Of a stretch of DNA of 64,000 nt, positions 62,760 to 64,000 are shown in pieces; position 1 is the stretch's first letter; each line of letters begins with the position of its first letter. Origin of the DNA: Anolis sagrei. Taxonomy: Eukaryota; Chordata; Lepidosauria; Squamata; Anolidae. The stretch covers positions 73,137,545-73,201,544 of the forward strand of contig NC_090025.1 of the NCBI RefSeq assembly GCF_037176765.1. Direction: 5' to 3'. Under the pieces are notes generated by a model. That model was not told the DNA's origin. It made no database searches and saw only the letters and a list, made by a program, of their open reading frames with translations. The position numbers and the translations under genes were made by a program.

Positions 62760-64000
62760 TATATACTCAAGTATAAGCCGACCTGAATATAAGGTGAGGC
62801 ACCTAATTTTACCACAAAAATCTGGGAAAACTTATTGACTCAAGTATAAGCCGAGGGTGGGAAATGCAGCAGCTACTGGCAAATTTCCAAATAAAAATAG
62901 ATACCAATAAAATTACATTAATTGAGGCATTGTTGGATATGTTTTTGAATCTATATAAATAAAAATGTAATGTTTGTTTGTGGGATTAACACAACTCAAA
63001 AACTACTGGACATATTGACACCAGATTTGGACAAAATACACCTATCAGGCCAACAAGTGACCATCACTCATAAAAACACTGAAAAACACTGCAGAAGGGA
63101 CTTAAAAAGCCAAAAAATCAAAAAGATGCTACAGTGCATGCGCAAAAAAGGCTCCCCCTGGCAAACACAACACACGATTGCATACCCACACTCTCTTCTG
63201 GACTACAGCTCCTAGCATCCCCTAGACCAGGCCCTTTAGGAGAGGAGGATGATCCAAATCCACTGCTTCCAAGCTACAAGCTTTCTTCTCTTTGGATTTC
63301 TTTGGGAGCATCCCAATACTTACATATTTCCAATTCCTATTCCTGGACTGCAACTCCCAGCAATCTTCCAAATAGATAGATTAGACAGAGATAGGTAGGA
63401 AGGTAAATAGATCCATCAGGAGGACTGCTGGGAGTTGCAGTCCAAGAATAGGTAGAGAAGGAAGAAAGGGGAGAAAGAAGAAGGGAAAGAAAAAAGGGGG
63501 GGGGGAGGAAAGAGAAAGAGAAAGAAAGAAAGAAAAAGGAAGGAAAGAGGGAGGGAAGTAGAGAAAGAAGAGAAAGAGGGAGGAAAGGTTGGCCACAGCA
63601 ACACCTGGCTGGTACAGCTAGTATTTTCATAAAACTGTAATTTAAGGTAAGATTGTCCAACTCTGACTAAATCATTATTCTAACCTTCTTCAATGTAAAT
63701 GTGCATACATATCCTTCCAATAATCACCATAGTTTATTTTAACTATACATTTTGGGAGAAATGCTGTGGGTATATGAATAAAGTGAGAAAGATTGGCGCT
63801 GAGAGAGGAGAGGACGATGCATGCTGTGCGAGAGAGGAGTGAAAGGTGCGTGCTGTGAAAGAGAGGAGGAGAGCTGGGTTACTGTGTAGAGTGGTAAAGA
63901 TCCTGGCAGGAAGGGATGGGACTGAAAGAAGCCCTCCTTTTAGCCCCATGCCTTCCTGCCAGGACTCTCACCCGAGTATAAGCTGAGTGGGGCATTTTCA
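62760..64000. mobile_element. TATACTCAAGTATAAGCC-ended element interrupted by a Helitron
   Basis: TATACTCAAGTATAAGCCGA at 62762 and CCGAGTATAAGCTGAG at 63972 are inverted ends. GCAGCAGCTACTGGCAAATT and AATTACATTAATTGAGGCAT match 30500-31495 on the opposite strand. The right edge of the window falls at or just past the right end. Confidence 0.6.
62950..63621 (+). mobile_element. Non-autonomous Helitron
   Basis: It starts TCTATATAAATAAAAATG after an A and ends ACAGCTAG before a T, the A/TC...CTAG/T arrangement of Helitrons. A small hairpin GCCA...TGGC (63592-63609) lies 8 bases before CTAG. No target duplication or Rep/helicase frame is seen. A purine-rich tract (63445-63590) lies before the hairpin. 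Confidence 0.85.

Noticed and set aside
1-64000. tRNA genes suggested by box A/box B sequences
   Set aside because: Every such pair belongs to a tRNA-derived SINE body; none folds into a complete isolated tRNA by eye.
1-64000. CRISPR arrays, operons or bacterial-type regulation
   Set aside because: The window is clearly vertebrate nuclear DNA with spliced genes; the tandem arrays are transposon-internal or microsatellite.

Overview
The window is vertebrate nuclear DNA from a squamate reptile, most likely an iguanian lizard such as Anolis or a relative. The evidence is spliced genes with multi-kilobase introns together with a repeat set typical of lizards: tRNA-derived Sauria-type SINEs, BovB and CR1 LINEs, Penelope-like fragments, SPIN-like and other hAT elements, a mariner and a Helitron. 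The species call is an inference.

Three protein-coding genes are present. (1) PPAT (amidophosphoribosyltransferase, + strand) enters from the left edge. Nine coding exons lie at 1816-11137 and the stop is at 11135-11137; the N-terminal exon(s) lie upstream of the window. All exon phases join in frame and give 445 residues. One intron uses a GC-AG donor at 5505. (2) AASDH/ACSF4 (beta-alanine-activating enzyme homologue, + strand) has a probable non-coding first exon in a CpG-rich TATA-less promoter at about 18840-18969. Fourteen coding exons follow at 22262-51896 and join in frame to 1084 residues: adenylation domain, carrier domain with the GGDS serine, and C-terminal PQQ/beta-propeller repeats. 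(3) The last coding exon of CRACD (KIAA1211) lies on the minus strand at 60101-60261, followed by a long 3' UTR that runs down to a poly(A) signal near 55850. The order PPAT-AASDH-CRACD with this relative orientation matches the human 4q12 neighbourhood, so the synteny is ancient.

Region by region: 1-11137 PPAT introns and exons, rich in SINE/hAT insertions; 11138-about 12260 PPAT 3' UTR; 12260-18840 intergenic, mostly decayed SINE, LINE and Penelope-like DNA with one BovB copy; 18840-51896 AASDH; 51897-55845 AASDH 3' flank with an L2-like LINE, a hAT element and a mariner; 55846-60300 CRACD 3' UTR and last exon; 60300-64000 CRACD intron with a GC-rich element flanked by inverted ends, palindromic MITEs and a Helitron nested in another repeat.

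PPAT catalyses the first committed step of purine synthesis, AASDH activates an amino acid onto its own phosphopantetheine arm, and CRACD is an actin regulator. They are neighbours without an evident shared pathway. The most unusual DNA is a CpG-dense tandem array of perfect 302-bp units with long hairpins (43200-44240) inside a hAT element in an AASDH intron, several DNA transposons with exact 8-bp target duplications, nested palindromes, and two palindromic Penelope-like insertions with 14-bp duplications. I found no convincing new gene system.
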